From JAEUMD01 sp036768475 (GTDB lineage: Bacteria > Pseudomonadota > Alphaproteobacteria > Rhizobiales > Hyphomicrobiaceae), in the NCBI GenBank assembly GCA_036768475.1, contig DAIPMW010000001.1:496001-560000 (forward strand): 64,000 nucleotides of DNA, in the 5' to 3' direction. How positions within the stretch are numbered: position 1 is the first letter of the stretch; every line of letters begins with the position of its first letter. The notes under the pieces were generated by a model. That model was not told the DNA's origin. It did not search any database and saw nothing but the letters and a program-made list of their open reading frames with translations. This document shows positions 17,657 to 26,719 of the stretch, piece by piece. Position numbers and translations under genes: made by a program.

Positions 17657-18427
17657 GTGGCTGGCAGAGGCGCAGGCAAAGTGGCGGTCGTGACAGGGGC
17701 AAGCGCAGGTATCGGTCGCGCCGTGGCGCTGGCATTGCAAGGTGACGGTTACAACGTGGCGCTCGCAGGCCGACGTATCTCGGAGCTGGAGGCAACAAAG
17801 GCGCTTGCCGCGTCCGGCGGTGGCGAAATGCTTGTTCACGCAACCGACGTTGCCGATCCGCTGGAGGTCAAGGGTCTGTTTCAGGCGACGGTGCAGGCGT
17901 TCGGGCGCGTTGATCTCCTGTTCAACAACGCAGGGCTCTTCGCGCCGCCAGTGCCGCTTGAGGATCTGCCGGTCGAGACATGGCGGCAGGTCGTCGATGT
18001 CAATCTCACAGGTGTATTCCTGTGCTGCCAGCAGGCGATCCGGATCATGAAGAAGCAGAACCCTAAAGGCGGACGGATCATCAATAACGGCTCGATCTCT
18101 GCGTATTCGCCGAGGCCGCTAACGGCGTGCTATACGGCAACGAAGCACGCGGTCGCCGGATTGACGAAGTCGATTGCACTGGACTGTCGCGGTCATGACA
18201 TCGCTTGTGGTCAGATCGACATTGGCAATGCCATCACGGCGCTGACAGAGCCGATGGTTAAGGGGCAAGGGGCGCTGCAGGCCGACGGTACCAGAAAGGT
18301 CGAGCCGCGCATGGATGTGGCGCATGTTGCCAGTGCGGTGCTCTATATGGCGAGCCTGCCGCTCGACGCTAATGTTCTGTCGATGACGATCAAAGCGACC
18401 GAGATGCCATTCGAGGGGCGGGGATAG
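17657..18427 (+). CDS. Short-chain dehydrogenase/reductase
   Basis: This 256-residue classical SDR has the cofactor motif VTGASAGIGRAVA (residues 12-24), NNAG at 90-93, and the catalytic triad S146, Y159, K163 (Y-T-A-T-K). R39-R40 after the second strand (LAGRR) suggests NADP(H) preference. GTG 17657 is preceded by ACAGGAGGATGAC. It is a single-gene unit; the substrate cannot be read from sequence, although the C-terminus (EMPFEGRG) resembles SDRs acting on small ketones or alcohols. Confidence 0.88.
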   Translation: MAGRGAGKVAVVTGASAGIGRAVALALQGDGYNVALAGRRISELEATKALAASGGGEMLVHATDVADPLEVKGLFQATVQAFGRVDLLFNNAGLFAPPVPLEDLPVETWRQVVDVNLTGVFLCCQQAIRIMKKQNPKGGRIINNGSISAYSPRPLTACYTATKHAVAGLTKSIALDCRGHDIACGQIDIGNAITALTEPMVKGQGALQADGTRKVEPRMDVAHVASAVLYMASLPLDANVLSMTIKATEMPFEGRG

Positions 18428-18508
18428 GGCCTTCGCCACCTTCGCCCTCAAGAGAGAACCAGGACGTGAACGCATGCTGTAACTTCGTGCGGTGGCGGGA
18501 GATCGGGC

Positions 18509-18612
18509 TAGATCGCGTTCATGTTTCTGTCAAACATGAACGCGATCCAGTGCCTTGTTTCGAGCACGTTTTTCACGCTGAACCGCTGCACACTTCAGCT
18601 AAACATGCTCTA
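18509..18612 (+). repeat. Family B dispersed repeat, copy 1 (longest)
   Basis: About 104 bp with two foldbacks. The left one is a perfect 16-bp inverted repeat (18511-18526 with 18532-18547, loop CTGTC). The right one has outer arms GAGCACGTTT / AAACATGCTC (one mismatch) and inner arms GCTGAA / TTCAGC around CCGCTGCACAC. It lies between the SDR gene and the convergent Kef antiporter gene, ending at the antiporter stop. Confidence 0.9.
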
Positions 18613-20364
18613 TTCGGTTTTGGCGGAGTGGGACGGCAGCAGCTGGCCACGCAAGAGTTCGCGTTCGTGTTTGATGGCTGGGCCGATCGCCTCTTGCGGC
18701 AACCCCATGCCAATGAGTGCAGCGCGCGATAGCTGCAAGCTGGCCTCGACGGTCTCAGGTACCGCATCATTCACGCCGGTGGCATAGAGATGGCGCGCAT
18801 GTTCGCCATCGCGCGCGCGTGAGACGATCTTCACATCGGGTCGAATGGCGCGAATCTGCTCGACAACCTCGTCGATGATCTTGGCAGACTGGACAGTGAC
18901 GATGACGCATGTCGCATTGGCAATGCCGCAGGCTTCCAGATACGCCCGTTTGGTTGCGTCGCCGAAGTAGACGTCGTGGCCTCTATGGCGATCTTCGCTC
19001 ACGGCTTGCCCGTTATGATCGATCGCGATGTAGAGAATGTTGTGCATCTTGAACAGGTCGCATACCACTTTGCCCATGCGCCCGTAGCCGACGACGATCG
19101 CGTGCGCCCTGTGTGGATCGGGCATGACGAGAGTTTCGGGATCGGGTGCCGGGGTGTCGGCGAACCTGGCGGCAATGTGTCGACCGATGATCGCCATCAC
19201 CGGAATGAGGGCCATCGACAATGATGTGACCGTGAGCGTCAACGAGGCGACGGGCGAGCTGACGAGTCCGAGTGAGGCTGCCAGTCCTATGCCTACGAAT
19301 GCGAATTCGCCGCCGGGTCCGAGCAGGAGCGCGGATTCGATGCCGACGGGCCTGGCCAGATTGAACATGTGCGTCAGCACGACAATGATCGCCGCTTTGC
19401 CGACGATCAGGGCTACGACGGCTGTGACAATCCACTGCGGTTCGCGGATCACCTCGCGGACATCGATGCTCATGCCGACGGTGAAAAAGAACATACCGAG
19501 CAGCAATCCCTTGAATGGCTCGATCGTCGCCTGGACGGCGCGGCGATACTCGGTGCCGGCGAGCAGGAGGCCAGCGATGAAGGCGCCAAGCGCCATGGAG
19601 AGCCCTGCCAGAGCTGCGATCACGCCTGTCAGGATCACCACAAATAGTGTCGCGGCAATGAACAGCTCATTGGAGCGAGTCGCGGATACGAGCCGGAACA
19701 AGGGCCTCAAGAACAATCGCCCAATGAGGATGATAATGCTGATGGCGATGAAGGCCTGGAACATCGCCTTGCCAACGCTGGCAAATACGGAACCTTCGCC
19801 GTTCGCGGTGAGCAGCGAGATGAATATCAGGAGCGGAACCACGGCAAGGTCCTGCGCAAGCAGAACAGAAAAGCTGACCCGGCCGGTGACGGTGGCGAGC
19901 CGGTCCTCTCTTGAAAGCACTTCGAGAACGATGGCAGTCGACGAAAGTGCCAGCGAACCGCCGAGGATCACCGATACCGGTCCCGACAGCCCGAACATGG
20001 AAACGATGCCGGCAATCAAAATGCTCGACACGGCGATCTGCAGGCCGCCGAGCCCGACCATGAGGCGCCGCATCGTGATGATGCGCTCGAAGGAAAGTTC
20101 AAGACCGATAAGGAAGAGGAGGAAGACGACGCCGAGGTCAGCTATTCCCGCCACGTTTTTGGCGTCTGTCACCGTCAACCAATAGAGCGGCGGAATTTCC
20201 GCGACGTACGAGCCGAGCCCCAGGGGACCCAGCACCGCCCCGGCGCCGAGGTATCCGACGACAGGGCTCAATCCCCACCTGCTCAACAGCGGCACAATCA
20301 TACCGGCTGTTCCAAGTACGACCAGTGCATCGCTGTAGGCGGGGACATTGATTGCGGTGGCCAT
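18610..20364 (-). CDS. CPA2 family cation:proton antiporter with TrkA-N domain (Kef/YbaL type)
   Basis: This 584-residue membrane protein has about 12 hydrophobic helices in residues 10-390, with the CPA2 signatures GYLGAGAVLGPLGLG and FLLFLIGLELSFE. A cytoplasmic Rossmann TrkA-N domain follows (AIVVGYGRMGKVVCDLF, about residue 420). Such proteins exchange K+ or Na+ for H+ and are gated by NAD(H) or glutathione conjugates. The C-terminus ends in LLRGQLLPSHSAKTE. It is a single-gene unit flanked by repeat copies A3 and B1. The transported ion is inferred from family. Confidence 0.9.
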   Translation of the reverse strand: MATAINVPAYSDALVVLGTAGMIVPLLSRWGLSPVVGYLGAGAVLGPLGLGSYVAEIPPLYWLTVTDAKNVAGIADLGVVFLLFLIGLELSFERIITMRRLMVGLGGLQIAVSSILIAGIVSMFGLSGPVSVILGGSLALSSTAIVLEVLSREDRLATVTGRVSFSVLLAQDLAVVPLLIFISLLTANGEGSVFASVGKAMFQAFIAISIIILIGRLFLRPLFRLVSATRSNELFIAATLFVVILTGVIAALAGLSMALGAFIAGLLLAGTEYRRAVQATIEPFKGLLLGMFFFTVGMSIDVREVIREPQWIVTAVVALIVGKAAIIVVLTHMFNLARPVGIESALLLGPGGEFAFVGIGLAASLGLVSSPVASLTLTVTSLSMALIPVMAIIGRHIAARFADTPAPDPETLVMPDPHRAHAIVVGYGRMGKVVCDLFKMHNILYIAIDHNGQAVSEDRHRGHDVYFGDATKRAYLEACGIANATCVIVTVQSAKIIDEVVEQIRAIRPDVKIVSRARDGEHARHLYATGVNDAVPETVEASLQLSRAALIGMGLPQEAIGPAIKHERELLRGQLLPSHSAKTE

Positions 20365-20549
20365 ACCTGATTTCTTTTTGTTCTGGTTTCTGCCGAGCTT
20401 CCGGATCGCACTTCAACTCGAAACAATTCGAACAAGTATATGCTGTGACAGCCTAGTTGCTGAGGCGGCATCTCGTCTGGATCAACAAGTGCTATTGTCG
20501 CCGCGCGCCGGGCAAATTATGCGGCGGCTGACGTCCGACCTTGGCCGAC

Positions 20550-20676
20550 TAGAGCAGGTCAGGTTTTGATTGAATTACCTCAGGCCGTTGTGGCCTGCTC
20601 TATCTCTTTGTTTGAGAGCCTCAATCACGGCCTCGAAGGAAGCACGACTGTTTCCATCTCAGCCGATCAGGCTCTA
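20550..20676 (+). repeat. Family A dispersed repeat, copy 3 (near consensus)
   Basis: This 127-bp copy starts TAGAGCAGGTCAGGTTTTGA and ends GCCGATCAGGCTCTA, so both ends carry TAGAGC in inverted orientation. The left half folds with AGAGCAGG / CCTGCTCT; the right half folds as three nested stems, GAGCCT/AGGCTC, GGCC/AGCC-type and GGAAGC/TTTCC-type. Its last bases supply the TAG stop of the convergent HAD gene. Confidence 0.92.
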
Positions 20677-21441
20677 AGCAGTCTCGATCCCGGCGAGGAA
20701 GCGCGCCAGATCCTCGGTCATGTGATGGATGTGGGCTGGCGGCTCGACCCATGTCCGGATTTTCGCCTGGGCGGGGTGGTCGATGTAGTTGGAATGAACC
20801 AGCACGGTGGTCATGCCGAGGTCGTGTGGGGCAAGGAGGTTGTGGGGCATATCCTCGAACATGGCAGCCTCAACGGGGCTTACGCCGTGAGCGCGGATCA
20901 TGTGATCATAGGCTTCGCGCTGTTCCTTGGGGACGAAGCCGGTCGCCACAATATCGCAGATGTCCTCGAACAGGTGCAGGACGCCGAGCTTGCTCGCCAC
21001 GTTCTCGGCATGGCGGCGCGAACCGGCGGTGAAGATCAGCTTGCGGCCGGGTAGCTTCTCGATCGCTGCGGCGAGCTCGGGGTGCTCGGGAACCGCCGAC
21101 AGATCGATGTCGTGGACGTAGTCGAGGAACGCTGCTGGCTCCATCTTGTGGATCTGCATCAGGCCGGCGAGCGTGGTGCCGAACTGCCGGTAATAGCTCT
21201 TTTGCAGGTGGCGGGCGTATTCGTAAGGCACGCCCAGATAGTTCTGTATGAATTCCCCCATGCGGTGATCGACCTGAGCGAACAGGTTGCAGTCAGCCGG
21301 ATAGAGTGTGTTGTCGAGGTCGAACACCCACACACGCGTTTTCTCGAAGCCGGGGCGGGCCGGGAGCGCCACAGGGGCCTGGTCGTGTGTGTCGGGCGCG
21401 GGTTTGGCGACGTCGTCGCGTGTGTCGGGCGGGGTTGTCAT
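20674..21441 (-). CDS. HAD-superfamily pyrimidine 5'-nucleotidase
   Basis: This 255-residue HAD phosphatase has motif I WVFDLDNTLYPADCN (Asp nucleophile and second Asp), motif II FTAGSRRHAENV, and motif III/IV with K and MFEDMPHNLLAPHDLGMTTV. The SDT1/PHM8-like cap and the NxF...VDxRMGEFI segment match pyrimidine 5'-nucleotidases, which dephosphorylate UMP/CMP. ATG 21441 (MTTPPDTRDDV) is chosen because the frame upstream of it is low-quality sequence. A variable Pro/Asp-rich leader of about 30 residues precedes the core. Its TAG stop lies in repeat copy A3. Confidence 0.85.
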   Translation of the reverse strand: MTTPPDTRDDVAKPAPDTHDQAPVALPARPGFEKTRVWVFDLDNTLYPADCNLFAQVDHRMGEFIQNYLGVPYEYARHLQKSYYRQFGTTLAGLMQIHKMEPAAFLDYVHDIDLSAVPEHPELAAAIEKLPGRKLIFTAGSRRHAENVASKLGVLHLFEDICDIVATGFVPKEQREAYDHMIRAHGVSPVEAAMFEDMPHNLLAPHDLGMTTVLVHSNYIDHPAQAKIRTWVEPPAHIHHMTEDLARFLAGIETA

Positions 21442-21680
21442 GGGGGATATATAGCGCGTGGGGATGCGGGGTGCACGGGTGCGATCGGATTGCCCCGTCG
21501 CTTGGCAAGCAGACCGCGAGGATGTGCCAGGGCTGTGGGAGTAACAGGTACGGTTGTCATCCCCGGCTTGTCCCGAGGACCCAGCCACCGGCAGGGGAAG
21601 GCGGTGCAATTCAGCACCACACGCCCGACCCGCGTCCACTTTTCCGAGCAGCACCCTGGATGGTCGGAACGCCCGACCAT

Positions 21681-21764
21681 GATAGATGAACGCAGTCCAG
21701 TACCTTGTTTTGAGCTATGTTTTTCACGCTGAACCGCTGCACACTTCAGTCAAACATGCTCTAG
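21681..21764 (+). repeat. Family B dispersed repeat, copy 2
   Basis: About 84 bp. The right foldback is near consensus: GAGCTATGTTTTTCACGCTG, then CCGCTGCACAC, TTCAG and AAACATGCTCTAG. The left arm is partly lost (AGATGAACGCAGTCCAGTACC). It lies between the HAD gene start region and the leuC terminator. Confidence 0.85.
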
Positions 21765-21767
21765 ATG

Positions 21768-21796
21768 CAAAAGAGGGCGAGCCGGGTGGCTCGCCC
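21768..21796 (-). terminator. Intrinsic terminator of leuC
   Basis: On the minus strand GGGCGAGCC and GGCTCGCCC form a nine-pair stem with an ACCC loop, followed by TCTTTTGC. It lies about 68 bases downstream of the leuC stop and abuts repeat copy B2. Confidence 0.8.
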
Positions 21797-21863
21797 ATCG
21801 CATTGGTTTGGTTAGTGGGTGAGGCTGCTCGCCTTCTTGATGGCATTGCCAACAGTGTAGGTC

Positions 21864-23285
21864 TCAAGCCCCCGGATACTCCCGGATGTCGACGAGGTGA
21901 CCTTCGAGAGCGGCTGCCGCTGCCATGACCGGCGAAACGAGGTGCGTGCGGCCTTTGTAGCCCTGGCGGCCTTCGAAGTTGCGGTTCGATGTCGAAGCAC
22001 AGCGCTGACCGGGCTTCAGCTGGTCGGGGTTCATGCCGAGGCACATCGAGCAGCCGGGCTCACGCCACTCGAAGCCGGCGGTGGTGAAGATCTTGTCGAG
22101 ACCCTCGGCTTCGGCCTGTTGCTTCACCAGACCGGAACCCGGCACGATCATGGCGTAGGCGAGGTTCGAGGAGACCTGCTTGCCCTCGACAATCTTGGCT
22201 ACCGCACGCAGATCTTCAATGCGGCCGTTGGTGCACGAGCCGATCCAGACGACATCGAGCGGTATGTCGGTAATCTTCGTTCCCGGTGTCAGACCCATAT
22301 AGTCGAGCGCGCGCTGCATGGAGGCGCGCTTGAGTTCGTTCTCCACCTTGGCGGGATCGGGCACGAGACCGGTGACAGCCGCCACATCCTCGGGGCTCGT
22401 TCCCCAGGTGACGATCGGCGGAAGCTTTGCAGCATCGAGCTTGACGACTGTGTCGAAGTGGGCGCCTGCGTCAGTCTTCAGCGTCTCCCAATATTTCATC
22501 GCCATGTCCCAGGCCGAACCCTTGGGCGCTTTCGGCTTGTCCTTGATGAAGGCGTAGGTCTTCTCATCGGGCGCGATCATGCCAGCGCGGGCGCCGCCCT
22601 CGATCGACATGTTGCAGACCGTCATGCGGCCTTCCATCGTCAGGTTGCGGATCGCATCGCCCGCGTACTCGATGACGTGGCCGGTGCCGCCGGCAGTTCC
22701 GATCTCGCCGATAATGGCGAGGATGATGTCCTTGGCGCCGACGCCGTGGGGCGTCTGCCCACTCACCTCGACGAGCATATTCTTGGCCTTCTTCTGCACG
22801 AGCGTCTGGGTGGCCAGCACGTGCTCGACCTCAGAGGTGCCGATGCCGTGTGCCAGTGCGCCGAACGCGCCGTGTGTGGAGGTGTGGCTGTCGCCGCAGA
22901 CAATGGTTGTGCCGGGCAGCGTAAAGCCCTGCTCAGGTCCGACGACGTGGACGATGCCCTGGCGCTTATCGAGCTCGTTGTAATACTCGATGCCGAAATC
23001 CCTGGCGTTCTTCGCCAGCGTCTCGACCTGGATGCGGCTGTCGTCGTCATCGATGCCGTGGCTGCGATCGGTGGTCGGCACGTTGTGGTCGACGACGGCG
23101 AGCGTCTTCTCCGGCGCACGGACCTTGCGGCCGGCCATGCGCAGTCCCTCGAAGGCTTGCGGGCTCGTTACCTCATGGATGAGATGGCGGTCGATATAGA
23201 GCAGGCAGGTGCCGTCGGGCTGGCGATCGACGACGTGATCTTCGAAGATCTTGTCATAGAGAGTTGAGGGTGCGGTCTTGGTCAT
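21864..23285 (-). CDS. leuC: 3-isopropylmalate dehydratase large subunit
   Basis: This 473-residue aconitase-fold enzyme isomerises 2- to 3-isopropylmalate in leucine synthesis with LeuD. The three 4Fe-4S ligands are in IGSCTNGR and in the later CSMCLGMNPD pair; VCGDSHTSTHGAFGALAHGIG is the substrate motif. Length and termini (MTKTAPSTLYDKIFEDHVV) are normal. The small subunit LeuD is not adjacent in this window. A short hairpin (CGTCAG/CTGACG at 23313-23330) lies just upstream. Confidence 0.96.
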   Translation of the reverse strand: MTKTAPSTLYDKIFEDHVVDRQPDGTCLLYIDRHLIHEVTSPQAFEGLRMAGRKVRAPEKTLAVVDHNVPTTDRSHGIDDDDSRIQVETLAKNARDFGIEYYNELDKRQGIVHVVGPEQGFTLPGTTIVCGDSHTSTHGAFGALAHGIGTSEVEHVLATQTLVQKKAKNMLVEVSGQTPHGVGAKDIILAIIGEIGTAGGTGHVIEYAGDAIRNLTMEGRMTVCNMSIEGGARAGMIAPDEKTYAFIKDKPKAPKGSAWDMAMKYWETLKTDAGAHFDTVVKLDAAKLPPIVTWGTSPEDVAAVTGLVPDPAKVENELKRASMQRALDYMGLTPGTKITDIPLDVVWIGSCTNGRIEDLRAVAKIVEGKQVSSNLAYAMIVPGSGLVKQQAEAEGLDKIFTTAGFEWREPGCSMCLGMNPDQLKPGQRCASTSNRNFEGRQGYKGRTHLVSPVMAAAAALEGHLVDIREYPGA

Positions 23286-23496
23286 AGCGCTCGTCGTTGC
23301 GGTTGGAATGGCCGTCAGTTAGGGCTGACGTCGGATCGCGGACACGTTGCCGAAGGTCCAGGATTTCGCGCGCCCGTCCGGCGTGGGCCGAGGTGTCCCT
23401 TAGATAGCGACTTGGCCGTGTGGGCGCAAATGCGGCGTCGCGCGCGACGCTGCCCCCGAGCCGCTTTCAGGCTGGGCCGGTCCTCCGGCGATGGGC

Positions 23497-24387
23497 TCAA
23501 ATCTTCAACTGCCGGGCCTTGGCGACTAAGAAATCGCGCAAAACCTGCACCTTCTTGGATGTCTTCAGCTCCTCGGGGTAGACGAACATGATCGGCAGCG
23601 TGGGCGGGTCGATCTCGGTAAGGACGGTGATGAGGTCCGATTCCTCCTCGACCATGTAGTCCGGGATCATGCCGACGCCGATGCCTGAGCGGACCGCATA
23701 TTTCAGTGCCACCACCGAATTGGCCCGAAAAACGGGGACACGCGGAGGCAGGCCGTCGCGGCCCACCGTCTCGATCCAGGTGATGGCCGCCAGATGGTGC
23801 GCCGGTACGCCCGAATAAGAGACGATGCGATGGTCGTCGAGCGCCTTCAGATTGACGGGCGCGCCGAAACGGCGCACGTACTGCGTGGAGGCGTAAGCGC
23901 GCACTCTCATCGAGAACAGGGGCCGGCGGATCAGATCTGCCTGCTCGGGCTCGCGCGTCCACAGTGCCACGTCGGCGGCGCGCATGGCGAGGTCGACCTG
24001 CTCGTCGTTCAGGTTGAGATCGATGCGGATCTCCGGATAAAGCTCGAGGAACTCGCGCAGGCGCTGTGTCACCCAGACCGTGCCGAGCCCGATTGCGGCC
24101 GTGATGCGCAACTCGCCCGACGGCTTGGTGGTGGTATCCGACAGCAGCGTTTCGGCCGTGTGAAGCTTGGTCATCACCTCGGCCACGGTGCGGTAGAGCA
24201 ACTCGCCCTGCTCGGTCAGCACGAGGCCGCGTGCATGGCGATGGAAGAGCGAAATCTTGAGGTCTTTTTCGAGTGAGGAGACCTGACGGCTGACAGCAGA
24301 CTGGCTCATGTGCAGTGCGTCACCGGCATGGGTGAAGCTGCCGGCCTCTGCTGCGGCATGGAAAATGCGGAGCTTGTCCCAGTCCAT
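23497..24387 (-). CDS. LysR-type transcriptional regulator
   Basis: This 296-residue regulator has the N-terminal winged helix (MDWDKLRIFHAAAEAGSFTH, then ALHMSQSAVSRQVSSLEKDL) and a periplasmic-binding-like effector domain (residues 90-290). ATG 24387 fits the LysR start and has GGGGGGATCCGAG ahead of it; the longer frame to 24486 adds an unrelated leader. It is on the same strand as leuC, not divergent from a target as LysR genes usually are, so its regulon is not obvious. Control of leuC is possible but not supported by a shared intergenic region. Confidence 0.9.
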   Translation of the reverse strand: MDWDKLRIFHAAAEAGSFTHAGDALHMSQSAVSRQVSSLEKDLKISLFHRHARGLVLTEQGELLYRTVAEVMTKLHTAETLLSDTTTKPSGELRITAAIGLGTVWVTQRLREFLELYPEIRIDLNLNDEQVDLAMRAADVALWTREPEQADLIRRPLFSMRVRAYASTQYVRRFGAPVNLKALDDHRIVSYSGVPAHHLAAITWIETVGRDGLPPRVPVFRANSVVALKYAVRSGIGVGMIPDYMVEEESDLITVLTEIDPPTLPIMFVYPEELKTSKKVQVLRDFLVAKARQLKI

Positions 24388-24546
24388 CTCGGATCCCCCC
24401 TTTGGCGGCGTGCAATCAGCTTGACGTTTCGCGGGAATGGCTGTTTTTGCGGTGCACAAAATACCAGAGCTATGCGAATTTCGCAAAGCTTCCTGATGTA
24501 GATCACGTGGATGTGTACGGCTCTTCAGTCTTCAGGCGGGGCGGTA

Positions 24547-25278
24547 TCAGCGGCTTTTCGGGCTCTTCAACAGGTCCGGGCGGCGTTCGCGCGTTATGCG
24601 CCGGGCCTCGGCGTCCTGCCATTCAGCGATCTTGCGGTGGTCGCCGGACAGCAGCACTTCGGGGATCGCGCGGCCTTCCCATTCGCGCGGCCTGGTATAG
24701 AGCGGATATTCCAGAAGGCCGGTCTCGAAGCTCTCGTGGGCAAGGCTGTCGGGTGAGCCGACAACGCCGGGCAGCAGGCGGATGCAGGCGTCGAGAAGAA
24801 CCATCGCGGCAAGCTCGCCACCTGAGAGGATGTAGTCGCCGATGGATACCTCGCGCATCTGGCGGGCTTCGATGACGCGCTGATCGACGCCTTCGAAACG
24901 GCCGGCCAGCAGCATGAGTCCGGGTCCTTCCGCCAGTTCGTGCGCGAGGTGCTGCGTCAGCGGTTCGCCGCGCGGAGTGAAATAGATGAGCGGCAGGTCT
25001 GCTCCGCCGGCGGCGCGCGCGGCGTCAACGGTAGCGGCAATCACATCGGCGCGCATGACCATGCCGGCGCCGCCGCCGGCCGGTGTGTCGTCCACCGCGC
25101 GATGGCGGCCGAGCCCATGCTCGCGAATTTGGTGGATTTCAAGCGACCACAGGCCGGCGTTTAGCGCCTGCCCCGCGAGCGACATGCTTAGCGGCCCGGG
25201 AAACATCTCTGGAAAAAGCGTCAGCACGGATACCCGCCAGGGCGGACGTGCCAGGTCTGGTTCGGGCCTGTGCGGCAT
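24547..25278 (-). CDS. trmD: tRNA (guanine-N1)-methyltransferase
   Basis: This roughly 243-residue SPOUT methyltransferase makes m1G37 in tRNAs, which prevents +1 frameshifting. Family blocks are VSVLTLFPEMFPG, HRAVDDTPAGGGAGMVMRAD, LLAGRFEGVDQRVIEA, the knot region VSIGDYILSGGELAAM, and the SPDSLAHESFETGLLEYP motif with the downstream YTRPREWEG. ATG 25278 is preferred; ATG 25311 adds 11 residues with no ribosome-binding site. The usual partner rplS does not follow; a LysR gene and leuC do. Confidence 0.95.
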   Translation of the reverse strand: MPHRPEPDLARPPWRVSVLTLFPEMFPGPLSMSLAGQALNAGLWSLEIHQIREHGLGRHRAVDDTPAGGGAGMVMRADVIAATVDAARAAGGADLPLIYFTPRGEPLTQHLAHELAEGPGLMLLAGRFEGVDQRVIEARQMREVSIGDYILSGGELAAMVLLDACIRLLPGVVGSPDSLAHESFETGLLEYPLYTRPREWEGRAIPEVLLSGDHRKIAEWQDAEARRITRERRPDLLKSPKSR

Positions 25279-25618
25279 GGTGCGTCTCGGGTTGATGGCG
25301 ACGGTGGTCATCGACGATCGATGGGCGCCCGCAGCCGCTGCTCGGTGTGGGCGCAGCTTAAAGCAAATGTGCGCGTGGAGGGGTAGGGGCGAGAAAGGGG
25401 CTGCTGAAGAGCGACGGCGTTGGCGCGCTCAATGGTTCAAACATGATGGAACGCTCCAAGGCCGCAACGCGGCCCTGTGCGGCGGCGGGGGCAGTCGGCC
25501 TCGATGCTGACCATCGTGCTTCCGTCTCAGTGGTGAATCGGCCTCGCAGATCAGTTGATCGCGAGGCCGTGTCGGTGGATGTGCCCCGTCAAACGTGGCG
25601 GCGGCATGGGCAATCTTT
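25279..25618. other. Intergenic 340 bases with a long hairpin
   Basis: No gene is seen. At 25539-25569 CGGCCTCGC and GCGAGGCCG enclose a second palindrome (GATCA-gt-TGATC), giving a 14-pair stem with one bulged base. The phrase CGTGCTTCCGTCTCAG at 25514 resembles part of family A, so the region may hold a decayed repeat copy. It separates DUF1330 from trmD, both on the minus strand. Confidence 0.5.
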
Positions 25619-25906
25619 TCACACGCCCTCGACGACAGTGATATCGAGCGAGCCGGCGCCCTGGCGGAGCGCCTTCGCCTCGGCGTATTCGGGTGATCTG
25701 GCGTAAGCAATCGCGTTGGCGTAGCTGGCAAACTCGATGACGACGTTGCGCTGGGTACCGTTGCCTTCGACGATCTCGCATTGGCCGCCGCGCACGATCG
25801 GCTTGCCGCCGTACTTGTCGAGTGCGACCTTCGATTTGGCGACATATTGGCCCCACTTGTCCGGGTCGGTGACGGTGGCGTGAGCGATGACGTATCCCTT
25901 GGGCAT
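25619..25906 (-). CDS. DUF1330 family protein
   Basis: This 95-residue protein has the DUF1330 pattern: GYVIAHATVTDPDKWGQYVA, then GGKPIVRGG, EGN, VVIEFASYANAIAYARSPEY and ALRQGAGSLDITVVEGV. The fold is a ferredoxin-like alpha/beta barrel dimer. The function is unknown, although relatives sit near small-molecule enzymes. It is followed upstream by pyrF 42 bases away on the same strand, so the pair may be cotranscribed. Confidence 0.88.
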   Translation of the reverse strand: MPKGYVIAHATVTDPDKWGQYVAKSKVALDKYGGKPIVRGGQCEIVEGNGTQRNVVIEFASYANAIAYARSPEYAEAKALRQGAGSLDITVVEGV

Positions 25907-25948
25907 TTCTTATCTCTCTTTTGGCTGGTTCGAGGGTATGGGCCGCGC

Positions 25949-26665
25949 TCAGTTGAGCGTCAGCGCGTCGCGGATGTGGTGGACGAAGGCAAGCGCGGCG
26001 GCGCGTGGATCGTCGGATTGGGTGATGGGGCGGCCGACGACAATATGATCGGCGCCAGCGCGGATGGCGCGCTCCGGCGTCATGACGCGCTCCTGATCGT
26101 CCATGACGCTGCCTTCCAGGCGAATGCCGGGCGTGACGATAAGGAAGTCGGGACCGATGGCCTTGCGAATGCGTTCGGCTTCCTGGCCCGAAGCGATGAC
26201 GCCGTCGAAACCAGCTTGGTGAGCGAGGCGCGCACGATGCAAGACGAGATCGCTGGGGCTCATGGACGAGCCCTGCTGCTTCAAGTCGTCAGCCGAAAGG
26301 TTCGTGAGAACAGTTACGGCGAGCAGCTTCAAAGGGGAGTTGCCGCGGCCAACCACTGCGGCATGGAGGGTCTTCAAATCCTGTCCATGGACGGTGAGGA
26401 AATCGACGCCGAAATCGGCGGCATTGGCGACGGCGCGCTCGACCGTATTGCCGATGTCCAGGAGCTTCATGTCAAGGAACACGCGCTTGCTGTGCGCCTT
26501 CAGGTGGCGGGCGAAGTCGAGACCGCCGGCGAACAGAAGCTCGAGGCCGACCTTGTAGAAATGCACGCCTTCCTGAAGGTGGGCGACCAGCCGAACCGCC
26601 TCCTCCATGGTCGGCATGTCGAGCGCCACGATGAGGCGATCCTTGAGGTGGATGTCATGGGTCAT
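25949..26665 (-). CDS. pyrF: Orotidine 5'-phosphate decarboxylase
   Basis: This 238-residue TIM-barrel enzyme makes UMP, the last step of pyrimidine synthesis. The first strand RLIVALDMPTMEEAV, the catalytic D-x-K-x-x-D in VFLDMKLLDIGNTV, the LTVHG segment, FLIVTPGIRLEG and the phosphate loop GADHIVVGRPIT are all present. Start is ATG 26665. It lies 54 bases from the FMN reductase upstream and 42 from DUF1330 downstream, all on the minus strand, forming a likely three-gene operon. Confidence 0.96.
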   Translation of the reverse strand: MTHDIHLKDRLIVALDMPTMEEAVRLVAHLQEGVHFYKVGLELLFAGGLDFARHLKAHSKRVFLDMKLLDIGNTVERAVANAADFGVDFLTVHGQDLKTLHAAVVGRGNSPLKLLAVTVLTNLSADDLKQQGSSMSPSDLVLHRARLAHQAGFDGVIASGQEAERIRKAIGPDFLIVTPGIRLEGSVMDDQERVMTPERAIRAGADHIVVGRPITQSDDPRAAALAFVHHIRDALTLN

Positions 26666-26719
26666 GGCAGCCGCTCATTCCGCTGTGTCCGCGGTAGGCC
26701 CGGATGGCCCGCCGTCCGG

